Source of the DNA: CAZPLZ01 sp964587525
Lineage (GTDB): Bacteria; Oederibacteriota; CAKKQC01
Assembly: GCA_964587525.1 (NCBI GenBank)
Contig: CAZPLZ010000008.1
Coordinates: 1 to 32,888 of the forward strand
Direction of reading: 5' to 3'
DNA length: 32,888 nucleotides
Both the position numbers and the translations under genes were made by a program. How positions within the stretch are numbered: the stretch's first letter is position 1; every line of letters starts with the position of its first letter. Below are positions 16,916 to 23,892 of the stretch, piece after piece. A model generated the notes under the pieces. It was not told where the DNA came from and did no database searches. It saw only the letters and a program-made list of their open reading frames with translations.

Positions 16916-17992
16916 TCACTTCGTGGGAACGAGTGCTCCTGGGACCTGCGTGTAGGTGAAGGTCTTGCCTTCGTAGTTCCGCACGACGACCCGCTCGTCG
17001 TTCATTTCAAGGACACCCTCGGGCAGGAGGGGGACCTTTCCGCCGCCGCCTGGCGCGTCGATCACATAGGTGGGAACCGCCATGCCAGAGGTATGGCCGC
17101 GCAGCTCCGCCATGATTTCAAGGCCCTTTTGGATGCTCGTGCGGAAGTGCTCGGTGCCGGAAACTGGATCGCACTGGTACAGGTAATATGGCTTCACCCG
17201 GATAGCAAGCAGCTTCTGCATGAGTTCTCGCATGACCAACGGATCATCGTTGATGCCCTTCAGCAGGACCGCCTGGTTGCCCACTGGGATGCCGTGGTTT
17301 GAGAGCCGCTCGCAGGCTTCTTTGGCTTGCGGCGTCACCTCCCGGGGGTGGTTGAAGTGAGTGTTGACATACACGGGGTGATGCTTCGCCAACTCCTGAC
17401 ACAACGATTCGGTGACTCGCTGTGGCAGTACGCAGGGGATCCGTGTGTCCACGCGCAGGATTTCCACGTGTGGGATGGCGCGAAGCCAGCCCAGGATCTT
17501 TCCAAGTCGCTCGTCGGAGAGCGTGAACGGATCGCCGCCAGACACGATGACGTCGCGGATCTCCTTTCGCTGGCGGATGTACTCCACGCAACGCAGCATT
17601 GCCGCTTCGGTGGGGGTGGGCAGTTTGCCAACGGTGCGCTTGCGCGTGCAGAACCGGCAGTACACCGCACACTGGTAGGTGACCAGGAACAGCACCCGGT
17701 CCGGGTACCGGTGAACCAGGTGAGGCACCGGCATGTCGGAATCCTCGCCCAGCGGATCCTCCGTGCCGCCTGGATCTGCCAGCTCTTCGGTGGTGGGCAC
17801 GACCTGTCGGCCGATCGGGTCGTCCCCAGATGCGATGAGGGACTGGTAGTACGCGTTGATGCGGACGGGGAAGTCACGCTCAGCCTGCACAAGCTTCTCC
17901 GCGTCGCCGCCGTACCTTTGGGCCGAGGCTGCGCTGGAGTTCACGCCGTGGGTTAAGAGCCAGCGCCAGTCGGAAGTTTCGCTATGTTGCAC
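16916..17992 (-). CDS. kamA: KamA-family radical SAM L-lysine 2,3-aminomutase
   Basis: The protein is 358 residues from GTG 17992. It has the radical-SAM cluster motif C108-x3-C112-x2-C115 (CAVYCRFC followed by TRKR). The PLP site is present: PGGGGK with Lys319. Asp275 (in YQCD) and Asp312 (in VIDAPGGGGK) line up with Asp293 and Asp330 of the clostridial enzyme, which bind the side-chain amine of lysine. PLP Lys337 there corresponds to Lys319 here with the same offset of 18. In glutamate 2,3-aminomutase those Asp are replaced. Predicted reaction: L-alpha-lysine to L-beta-lysine. It is shorter than clostridial KAM, mainly at the C-terminus. It differs from EF-P modifying EpmB, which lacks this PGGGGK context as I recall it. 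The start overlaps the ATP-grasp gene by 11 bases, indicating translational coupling. No abl acetyltransferase lies nearby. Confidence 0.88.
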   Translation of the reverse strand: MQHSETSDWRWLLTHGVNSSAASAQRYGGDAEKLVQAERDFPVRINAYYQSLIASGDDPIGRQVVPTTEELADPGGTEDPLGEDSDMPVPHLVHRYPDRVLFLVTYQCAVYCRFCTRKRTVGKLPTPTEAAMLRCVEYIRQRKEIRDVIVSGGDPFTLSDERLGKILGWLRAIPHVEILRVDTRIPCVLPQRVTESLCQELAKHHPVYVNTHFNHPREVTPQAKEACERLSNHGIPVGNQAVLLKGINDDPLVMRELMQKLLAIRVKPYYLYQCDPVSGTEHFRTSIQKGLEIMAELRGHTSGMAVPTYVIDAPGGGGKVPLLPEGVLEMNDERVVVRNYEGKTFTYTQVPGALVPTK

Positions 17993-19394
17993 AGGGAATC
18001 ATGATAGCATCTGGCATGCCGTGGATGGCTTTTTTGTCCGCCGGGCAGATGGTGGCCAGCACGCCGCCCAGCTCCACCTCGTCCTCGCCGGTCACAAAGT
18101 AAAATGGGGTGAGCCGGACGCGTCCCTCTAGCTCGCGCACCTCCTGGCTGCCCGGATCGTAATATGACGCACGGATGAGGGAGGGTTTCCGGAATGGCTG
18201 CAGGACCCAGGGGCGGTCCGGAAATGCCTTGAGCGCTTCCTGGACAGTGTGGGCCCAGTCTTCCTGTGACAGGTCGAAACCAAATTTCACGCTGTGGCTG
18301 CCCCACGCGTCAGGGGCGAACCCGGAGGGTTTCAACACCAGCGCTCGCTCCTTCTGCGAGAGCGCGGCGAGTGTCTCCCAGGATTGTACGGGCTGGTCTG
18401 CGAGGGACAGGCCTGCGATGGTGGCGTGGGGTGGAACTGGCCGCGGATCGAGCACCCACGTGGGGATGACCAGGGCCCGAAGCTCGGCAAGCTCCCCTGC
18501 CTCCAACTCAGCTTCCCAGAGGGAGGTCAGGGCGGGGTGATGCAGGAGCGCAAAGAGTAGCTTTTCTTCCTGATGAGCCTTGGGCGGTGGCGTGAGGCGG
18601 ATCCACTTCAGCTTGGCCGCGTTGAGGAGCGGCTCAGCGTTTGGAACGTTAGGGAGGTCAAAGAGTTCAAAAAACCGGTAGACCAGCCCGATCGGGTGGA
18701 CGTCGCCCCCGACACGCACGCTCGTGCTGGTCTCGCTGATCTCTAGGCTTTCGGGCGCGGCAGTCCAGCATGGCGTTCCACCCTCGCGCAGAGCTTCCGC
18801 GAGCCAGCGCATCTCCGGGCGATACATCTTGGATTCCTCGGAGACGACGATGGCGGTTTTGGGATGCTGCACCCCTGCGATTCGAGCAAGCGCGCGCTGG
18901 AAACCCGCCACCATGCCGTCCGGGGAACCCACGCACTGGAATCCTTCCTGCTCGTACAGACGGGTCAGGCAGGCGAGCAGGCCGATCCCCCCCGGCACGC
19001 TGTCCAGCTCGCAGGCAACGGGCCCATCATCGGTGAGCAGGAGATCCGGGCGCAGCACCATCGGAAACTGGGTTTTGAATCGGTTCATCCTGCCGAAATC
19101 CAGAATCCGCGGCGGCTTGCCCGCATCGAGGTATTCCGCGATCCAGCTTGGGGCTTCTCCGCGGACGCTTTTGAGATACAGGTGGTTGGAGGCCTTGAGG
19201 AACTTAAGCCAGAGCCGGCCCTGGCGCTTGAGTGCGGCCGCCATCTCCGGGGTGATTCGATAGGGTTCAGGCCCGATACGGCAGGGTGCACCTCCCGTCT
19301 GCTCGATATCGAACAGCCCGTCAGCTGGGATGTTCTTGATAATACGCAGGCTGCGGGTCTGGGGGTCCAAGTCGCGTGCGCGTGTGACTAGCAT
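17982..19394 (-). CDS. ATP-grasp-like enzyme, possibly circularly permuted amide ligase
   Basis: The protein is 470 residues from ATG 19394. The frame stays open to 20114, but that part is a shadow of the ABC permease gene. Residues 114-137 hold LRPDLLLTDDGPVACELDSV, then PGG, resembling the metal-binding D...G...E-x-D/N...PGG block of circularly permuted ATP-grasp proteins. Residues 353-371 hold VLKPSGFAPDAWGSHSVKF, resembling an ATP-binding lysine strand with a flexible Gly loop. VLQPF (397-401) resembles the adenine-contact strand. The order (acidic metal site before the lysine strand) is the reason to suspect permutation. ATP-grasp enzymes join a carboxylate to an amine through an acyl-phosphate. 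The gene overlaps the permease (7 bases) and KamA (11 bases), so amino-acid chemistry and export are linked. The substrate is unknown and family assignment is moderate. Confidence 0.6.
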   Translation of the reverse strand: MLVTRARDLDPQTRSLRIIKNIPADGLFDIEQTGGAPCRIGPEPYRITPEMAAALKRQGRLWLKFLKASNHLYLKSVRGEAPSWIAEYLDAGKPPRILDFGRMNRFKTQFPMVLRPDLLLTDDGPVACELDSVPGGIGLLACLTRLYEQEGFQCVGSPDGMVAGFQRALARIAGVQHPKTAIVVSEESKMYRPEMRWLAEALREGGTPCWTAAPESLEISETSTSVRVGGDVHPIGLVYRFFELFDLPNVPNAEPLLNAAKLKWIRLTPPPKAHQEEKLLFALLHHPALTSLWEAELEAGELAELRALVIPTWVLDPRPVPPHATIAGLSLADQPVQSWETLAALSQKERALVLKPSGFAPDAWGSHSVKFGFDLSQEDWAHTVQEALKAFPDRPWVLQPFRKPSLIRASYYDPGSQEVRELEGRVRLTPFYFVTGEDEVELGGVLATICPADKKAIHGMPDAIMIPCAT

Positions 19395-20272
19395 GAAAGC
19401 CTCTTGCGCAGGAATCTCACCGGGAGCAGGAGCGAGACCGCCAGCCAGCCGAAGAGCCACGCGAGCTCGTAGAGCACCTCGCATGGCACGCTCAACGTCA
19501 GGTGCCTCGCCAGCCGTACCGCATGTGAAAGGGGAAGGATCTCCACGGCCATCTGGGCGACCGCGGGCATGCGGTCCGTAGGGAAATAGATCCCGGAGAA
19601 GAAAAACATCGGGGTGAGGCACAGGGTGAAATAGAAAAACATGTGTTCGTTGGTTTTCGCGAGCAGCGCGACCACCATGGCGGGTGGCCCGAAGATCAGG
19701 CCCAGGAGGAAGAGCAGGGGAAGCATGGCGATCGCCAGCGGCGAGGTGATGAGCTTCAGGGCCATGAGGGCGAGCATGAAGAGCAGGCCGTAGAAAAGAC
19801 TGCGCGTTGCCTCCCACAGCATCTCGCCGCCGACGATGTCTTCTGCTGCTACGGGCGCGGTGACCATGGCCTCGTACACCCCGCTGGTGTGCATGCGTTC
19901 GTGGACACAGAACGCCATGTCCCAGGAGGCGGCGGTCATGGCCAGGCTGGCCAGCAGGCCGGGGGCGAGGAAGACCAGGTACGAGACATCCCGGTCGAGG
20001 AAGATGAAGGCCCCCAGCCCGAACCCGAAGGCCAGCAGCTCGAAGACCGGCTCCCCGAAATTGAGCAGGGTACTGGCTGTCCCGTATTTCCGCCAGGCCA
20101 GGAAATTGCGCCACCAGATGCGCCAGGCCATCGGGCCGAAGTGAGGCACTGTGATTATCATTTGTGAGGGAGGTCGTCTGCGGGGTGAGTCCTCGAGCCC
20201 GGGGAGGGTGGTCGTCTGCGGGCCGAGTCCACGAGGCCGGGGGGAAGCCGGGCTGGTTGTCTGGCTGCTCAT
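19388..20272 (-). CDS. ABC-2 type exporter permease (NodJ-like)
   Basis: The protein is 294 residues from ATG 20272, which overlaps the ATPase stop in an ATGA arrangement. There are about six hydrophobic segments: near 68-92, 99-120, 148-170, 175-200, 212-232 and 268-285. The sequence VFELLAFGFGLG and a conserved FFFSGIYFP near 222-231 are typical of NodJ/ABC-2 permeases. It forms the membrane channel for the preceding ATPase, exporting a small molecule, lipid or glycan. Residues 1-37 are Pro/Arg-rich and encoded by a 38-base tandem duplication. Starting at Met38 (20161) would give 257 residues, close to typical NodJ length, so the natural start is uncertain. Confidence 0.85.
   Translation of the reverse strand: MSSQTTSPASPRPRGLGPQTTTLPGLEDSPRRRPPSQMIITVPHFGPMAWRIWWRNFLAWRKYGTASTLLNFGEPVFELLAFGFGLGAFIFLDRDVSYLVFLAPGLLASLAMTAASWDMAFCVHERMHTSGVYEAMVTAPVAAEDIVGGEMLWEATRSLFYGLLFMLALMALKLITSPLAIAMLPLLFLLGLIFGPPAMVVALLAKTNEHMFFYFTLCLTPMFFFSGIYFPTDRMPAVAQMAVEILPLSHAVRLARHLTLSVPCEVLYELAWLFGWLAVSLLLPVRFLRKRLSC
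20172..20242. repeat. 38-base-period tandem duplication, two copies
   Basis: Two 33-base units (20172-20204 and 20210-20242) share a GGTCGTCTGCGGG...GAGTCC...CGAG...CCGGGG pattern with about four mismatches and a period of 38 bases. They lie in the 5' part of the ABC permease reading frame and encode its Pro/Arg-rich leader. Confidence 0.8.
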
Positions 20273-21192
20273 TCGGATAGCTCGAGGCCGGTGAGCCGCA
20301 AGAACAGGTCTTCCAGGTTGGACGGCCGGATCATGTGCGTGTTCGGGATCACGCCGCCAGCTTCCAGCCTTCGCAGCATTGCCGAAGCATCCTGCCCGTA
20401 GAGGTAGACCATGCCACCGTGCCGCTGGATGTGGCTGGCCAGGCCGTTGAGCCTGGCCGCGGCGCTTAAGGCAGCGGGGGAGTCCGCCGGCAGCTCCAGC
20501 ACCTGCGGCTCCACGCGCTCCTTCACCAGCGCGGCCGGCGCCCCTTCACAGAGGATAACTCCTTGGTGCATGATGGCCAGCCGGTCGCACAGGCGTGCGG
20601 CCTCTTCCATATAGTGAGTGGTCATGATGACCGTGACCCCCTCCTGGCGCAAGTTGAACAGGCGTTCCCACACACTCAGCCGGGACTGCGGGTCCAGTCC
20701 GGTGGTCGGTTCATCCAGCACCAGGAGGCGGGGCCGGTTCACCAGCGCGCGCGCCAGCATCAGCCGGCGTTTCATGCCACCGGAGAGCTCGTTCACCATG
20801 GCGCGCTCCTTCCCTCTCAGTTGCACGAAGTCGAGGAGTTCCAGCGCTCGGTCCTTGGCTTGGCCGCGCGTCAGCCCGAAGTACAGAGCGTACTGGCTCA
20901 AATTCTCAAGGACATTGAGTTCCGGGTCCAAGGCGGTTTCCTGGGCCACCACCCCGATGGATTGCTTGATGGCGCTCGACTGCGGGTCGGCCTGATATCC
21001 CAGCACGGTCAGGCGGCCGCCTGAAGCGGGAATCCGGCAGTAGAGCATCTTCATGATCGTGGATTTGCCGGCACCGTTGGGCCCTAGGAAGCCATAGCAC
21101 TCTCCGGCCTGGATGGTGAACGAAACCCCCTTTACGGCTTCGACGGCCCCGTAGTTTTTGGTGAGATGATGGGCCGCAACGACGGCGCTCAT
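20269..21192 (-). CDS. ABC exporter ATP-binding protein (NodI-like)
   Basis: This is a 307-residue protein with Walker A GPNGAGKST (37-45), signature LSGGMKRR (136-143), Walker B LLVLDEP (156-162), D-loop GLDPQ and switch His193 in TTHYMEEA. The wording YGFLGPNGAGKST, LSGGMKRRLMLARAL and HYMEEAxxLCDR is typical of NodI and other ABC-2/DRA-family export ATPases. It energises the permease encoded next, with which it overlaps by 4 bases. It lies 32 bases after the ispH stop and probably shares ispH transcription. The final 100 residues are a C-terminal regulatory region of the sort found in NodI-like proteins. Confidence 0.92.
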   Translation of the reverse strand: MSAVVAAHHLTKNYGAVEAVKGVSFTIQAGECYGFLGPNGAGKSTIMKMLYCRIPASGGRLTVLGYQADPQSSAIKQSIGVVAQETALDPELNVLENLSQYALYFGLTRGQAKDRALELLDFVQLRGKERAMVNELSGGMKRRLMLARALVNRPRLLVLDEPTTGLDPQSRLSVWERLFNLRQEGVTVIMTTHYMEEAARLCDRLAIMHQGVILCEGAPAALVKERVEPQVLELPADSPAALSAAARLNGLASHIQRHGGMVYLYGQDASAMLRRLEAGGVIPNTHMIRPSNLEDLFLRLTGLELSE

Positions 21193-21224
21193 GAGCTACA
21201 GCCTAAACTTTAAGACTCGAAGCT

Positions 21225-22178
21225 TTACGTGAGCGAACCCGTGCCGGCTTTGGTAGCCTGCTCAAGCTCCGGTGGGAGCATGAAGTGCACCGTCTCCGGG
21301 ATGGTCTTCACCTCTTGGACCTCGCCGCCGTACCTAGTGAGGATGGTGTTGACGAGTTCCTGCACGACCTGCTCCGGCGCGGATGCACCCGCTGTGACCC
21401 CCACGGCATTCGTGCCATTGAGCCAGCTCCAGTCCACCTCGCCCACATGGTTGACCAGGTAGGCTTTAGCCCCCGCGTCCTGTGCCACCTCGCGCAGCCG
21501 GATGGAGTTGGAGCTGTTCTGCGCGCCCACGACCAGGATTACCGGGGCCAGGCTGGCCAGCGCTTTCACCGCCTCCTGGCGGTTCCGGGTGGCATAGCAG
21601 ATGTCATCGCTGGGGGGCAGGCTCAGCTTGGGGAACCGCTCCTTCAGTTTTGCCATGATGCCTGCGGTGTCATCCATGCTAAGTGTGGTCTGGGTGAGGA
21701 CCATGACGTTTTCGGGGTTCTGGATCTGCACGGTTTCCGCATCGGCGACGCACGTGACGAGCTGGATCTGGCCAGGCGCCTCACCCATGGTGCCGACGAC
21801 CTCATCATGGTTGGTGTGGCCGACGAGGATCAGTTCATATCCCTCGTTGAGGAACCGGACCGCCTCGAGGTGCACCTTGGTTACCAGCGGACAGGTGGCG
21901 TCAATGACTTTGAGCTTCCGGGTTTTGGCCTCCTCCCGCACGCTGGGGGCGACCCCATGCGCGCTGAAGACGGCGACAGCTCCCTCCGGGACCTCGGTCA
22001 GCTCCTCGACGAAGATCGCCCCACGCTGCTGGAGATCCTCCACCACGAACCGGTTGTGCACAATTTCTTTGCGCACGTAGACCGGCGGCCTGTAAACCTT
22101 CAGGGCGAGCTCCACGATCTCAATGGCGCGCTCCACCCCTGCACAGAACCCTCGTGGGCTGGCGATCAGGATTTTCAC
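21225..22178 (-). CDS. ispH: 4-hydroxy-3-methylbut-2-enyl diphosphate reductase IspH
   Basis: The protein is 317 residues from GTG 22178. A longer in-frame start at 22247 would add 23 residues of non-conserved Lys-rich sequence. IspH is the last enzyme of the MEP isoprenoid pathway and reduces HMBPP to IPP and DMAPP with a [4Fe-4S] cluster. Conserved cysteines are Cys12 in PRGFCAGVERAI, one in DATCPLVTKVH and one in DDICYATRNRQ. The VGHTNHDEVVGTMGE block and the late SNSIRLREVA and TAGASAPE blocks are also present. An AAAGG lies 5 bases before the GTG. It heads the minus-strand run ending with the M14 peptidase. The divergent pabB gene and a dispersed palindromic repeat lie upstream. Confidence 0.95.
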   Translation of the reverse strand: MKILIASPRGFCAGVERAIEIVELALKVYRPPVYVRKEIVHNRFVVEDLQQRGAIFVEELTEVPEGAVAVFSAHGVAPSVREEAKTRKLKVIDATCPLVTKVHLEAVRFLNEGYELILVGHTNHDEVVGTMGEAPGQIQLVTCVADAETVQIQNPENVMVLTQTTLSMDDTAGIMAKLKERFPKLSLPPSDDICYATRNRQEAVKALASLAPVILVVGAQNSSNSIRLREVAQDAGAKAYLVNHVGEVDWSWLNGTNAVGVTAGASAPEQVVQELVNTILTRYGGEVQEVKTIPETVHFMLPPELEQATKAGTGSLT

Positions 22179-22220
22179 GGTACCTTTCACGGTAGCACGT
22201 TTGAGTTTCAACTTTAAACT

Positions 22221-22296
22221 TACGGCCGGTGCCACCAAAGGTGGCAATTTTAAACTATGGGGTACTATCCATTGCCGAGGCGAGTCTGCGAGCCTA
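22221..22296 (+). repeat. Dispersed 76-bp palindromic repeat, copy A
   Basis: This is identical at 71 of 76 positions, with no indels, to the sequence at the right end of the window (32813-32888). It contains a perfect hairpin TGCCACC-AAA-GGTGGCA. It lies in the ispH/pabB intergenic region. Short flanking inverted repeats (GTTTCAA near 22206-22212 and TTGAAAC near 22307-22313) could mark the ends of a roughly 110-bp MITE-like element. Confidence 0.8.
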
Positions 22297-22365
22297 GACT
22301 TGGAACTTGAAACTTTTCTGATGCCTGTTTGACTTATCTAGGGAGAGGATGGGACCATCCTGACG

Positions 22366-23892
22366 ATGGCAGCACACGCCGCAAAGCCTGCCGCGCGGGG
22401 GGTCATCCACCTCGCCGCGCCCTGTCCACCGGAAGTTCTCTTCGAGTTGTTTGCGGATGAACCGTACAGTTTCCTGCTCGACAGCGCGCTGGCTGACCCA
22501 CGCCTGGGCCGGTACGCATTTCTGGGTAGCCGGCCGTTTTTGATTTTCACGGCGCACGGTCGCTCGTACACGATCCGCGAGGGGCGGACGGTCCGGCGTG
22601 GGCGCGGTGATCCCATGGAGGCGCTCAAGCGGCTCCTGGCGCTCTACCACCAGGAGCCATACGGCGGAGCGCCGCCATTGGTGGCTGGTGCTGTAGGCTT
22701 TGTGAGCTATGAGGCGGGGCGGCTGCTCGAGAAACTGCGTCAACCACGGAGGCCGATTCGCTTGGTTCCCGACCTGTGCTTCGCGTTCTACGAATCGGTC
22801 GTGGGCTATGACCTTAAGGCGCAAGAACTCTGCGTGGTGTCCTCGGGGTTGCACGGGCCGTCCGGGAGTTTGGGAGGCATGCAGGAGACGCGCGCGCGGG
22901 AGCTGCTGGCCCGAATCCAGGAGGCCGAGACCCTGCTGCGGTGCCGTCCGGCCCGCTCTCGGTTTCAGCTCACCTCGCCACTTTTGTCCAACCAGTCGCG
23001 AGAGGGGTACCTTCAAGCTGTGGAGTCCGTGAAAGATCTCATCGCGCGCGGAGAAATCTATCAGGCCAATTTCACGCAGCGGTTCTCCGCAAGGTGGGCA
23101 GGGGACCCATATGAGTTGTACCGGCGCCTGCGGTCGGCCAGCCCAGCTCCGTTCGCCGCGTACCTGAACTTCGGATCAATGAAGGCCCTCTCCTCGTCGC
23201 CTGAGCGGTTGTTGCGGGTGAGCGGGTTGAGGGTGGAGACGCGGCCGGTCAAAGGGACCCGTCCCCGCGGCGCCTCGACGGAGGCGGACAAGACGCAGGC
23301 GTTGGAGCTCGTGAGAAGCGCCAAGGACATGGCCGAGCACATGATGATCGTTGACTTGGAGCGCAATGACCTAGGGCGCGTGTGCGAGCCGGGATCCGTG
23401 AGGGTTCGGGAGCTGGCGGTACTGGAGCTGTACTCGCAAGTATTCCACCTCACCTCCACCGTTGAGGGCCGGCTGCGCCGTGGCCTGACCGCTCTTGACA
23501 CGTTGAAGGCGGTCTTCCCGGGGGGTTCGATCACCGGCGCTCCGAAGATCCGGGCGCAGGAGATTCTGGCCCAACTGGAGCCAGACCCGCGTGGCCTGTA
23601 CACGGGAACGCTGGGATACGTGGGATTCACGGGAGCCTGCGACCTCTCGATGGTGATCCGCACCCTCATCCTCATGGGCCGGACACTATCATTTGGTGTT
23701 GGCGGCGGGGTCGTCACCGATTCCGACCCGGCGCAGGAATATGAGGAGTCGTTGCAGAAAGCTAGCGGGATCCTGCGCGCACTTGGTACATCGCATGAGC
23801 AGCCTGTCCCCTCTCACCCTGCCCTCTCCCCCCTTTTGGGGGGAGAGGGTGGAGGGAGAGGGGGGACGACTGAGGTCAGGTCGGGGTTTTGA
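22366..23892 (+). CDS. pabB: Aminodeoxychorismate synthase component I (PabB)
   Basis: This is a 508-residue chorismate-binding enzyme. It converts chorismate plus ammonia (from a PabA glutaminase, not in this window) to 4-amino-4-deoxychorismate, the precursor of p-aminobenzoate for folate. Residues 20-190 are the TrpE/PabB N-terminal domain. The catalytic domain has SPERLL (278-283), PVKGT with Lys296 (PabB-type; TrpE has Ala there), RNDLGRVCEPGSV and PGGSITGAPK. The last 25 or so residues (after LGTSHEQP) are low-complexity Gly/Pro/Ser sequence encoded by an inserted hairpin repeat and are not part of the fold. The stop overlaps the TTG start of the PabC-like gene, so the two are coupled. 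Confidence 0.92.
   Translation: MAAHAAKPAARGVIHLAAPCPPEVLFELFADEPYSFLLDSALADPRLGRYAFLGSRPFLIFTAHGRSYTIREGRTVRRGRGDPMEALKRLLALYHQEPYGGAPPLVAGAVGFVSYEAGRLLEKLRQPRRPIRLVPDLCFAFYESVVGYDLKAQELCVVSSGLHGPSGSLGGMQETRARELLARIQEAETLLRCRPARSRFQLTSPLLSNQSREGYLQAVESVKDLIARGEIYQANFTQRFSARWAGDPYELYRRLRSASPAPFAAYLNFGSMKALSSSPERLLRVSGLRVETRPVKGTRPRGASTEADKTQALELVRSAKDMAEHMMIVDLERNDLGRVCEPGSVRVRELAVLELYSQVFHLTSTVEGRLRRGLTALDTLKAVFPGGSITGAPKIRAQEILAQLEPDPRGLYTGTLGYVGFTGACDLSMVIRTLILMGRTLSFGVGGGVVTDSDPAQEYEESLQKASGILRALGTSHEQPVPSHPALSPLLGGEGGGRGGTTEVRSGF
23822..23849. repeat. Perfect 12-bp-stem hairpin repeat inside the pabB 3' end
   Basis: The left arm CCCTCTCCCCCC (23822-23833), loop TTTT and right arm GGGGGGAGAGGG (23838-23849) form a perfect inverted repeat. 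It lies in a wider CCCTCTC...GAGGGG region. Sequences of this style are scattered through many environmental bacterial genomes. Here it is read in frame as the PabB C-terminal tail. Confidence 0.85.

Noticed and set aside
16916..17992. Assignment as EF-P lysyltransferase partner EpmB
   Set aside because: The PGGGGK PLP site and both lysine-binding aspartates match free-lysine KAM, and no epmA or efp gene is nearby.
19395..20114. Upstream extension of the ATP-grasp-like frame
   Set aside because: It lies wholly within the ABC permease gene in another frame and reads as Arg/Pro/Gly-rich shadow sequence. The real start is ATG 19394.
21285..22217. 310-codon plus-strand ORF
   Set aside because: Antisense shadow of ispH with no recognisable domain.
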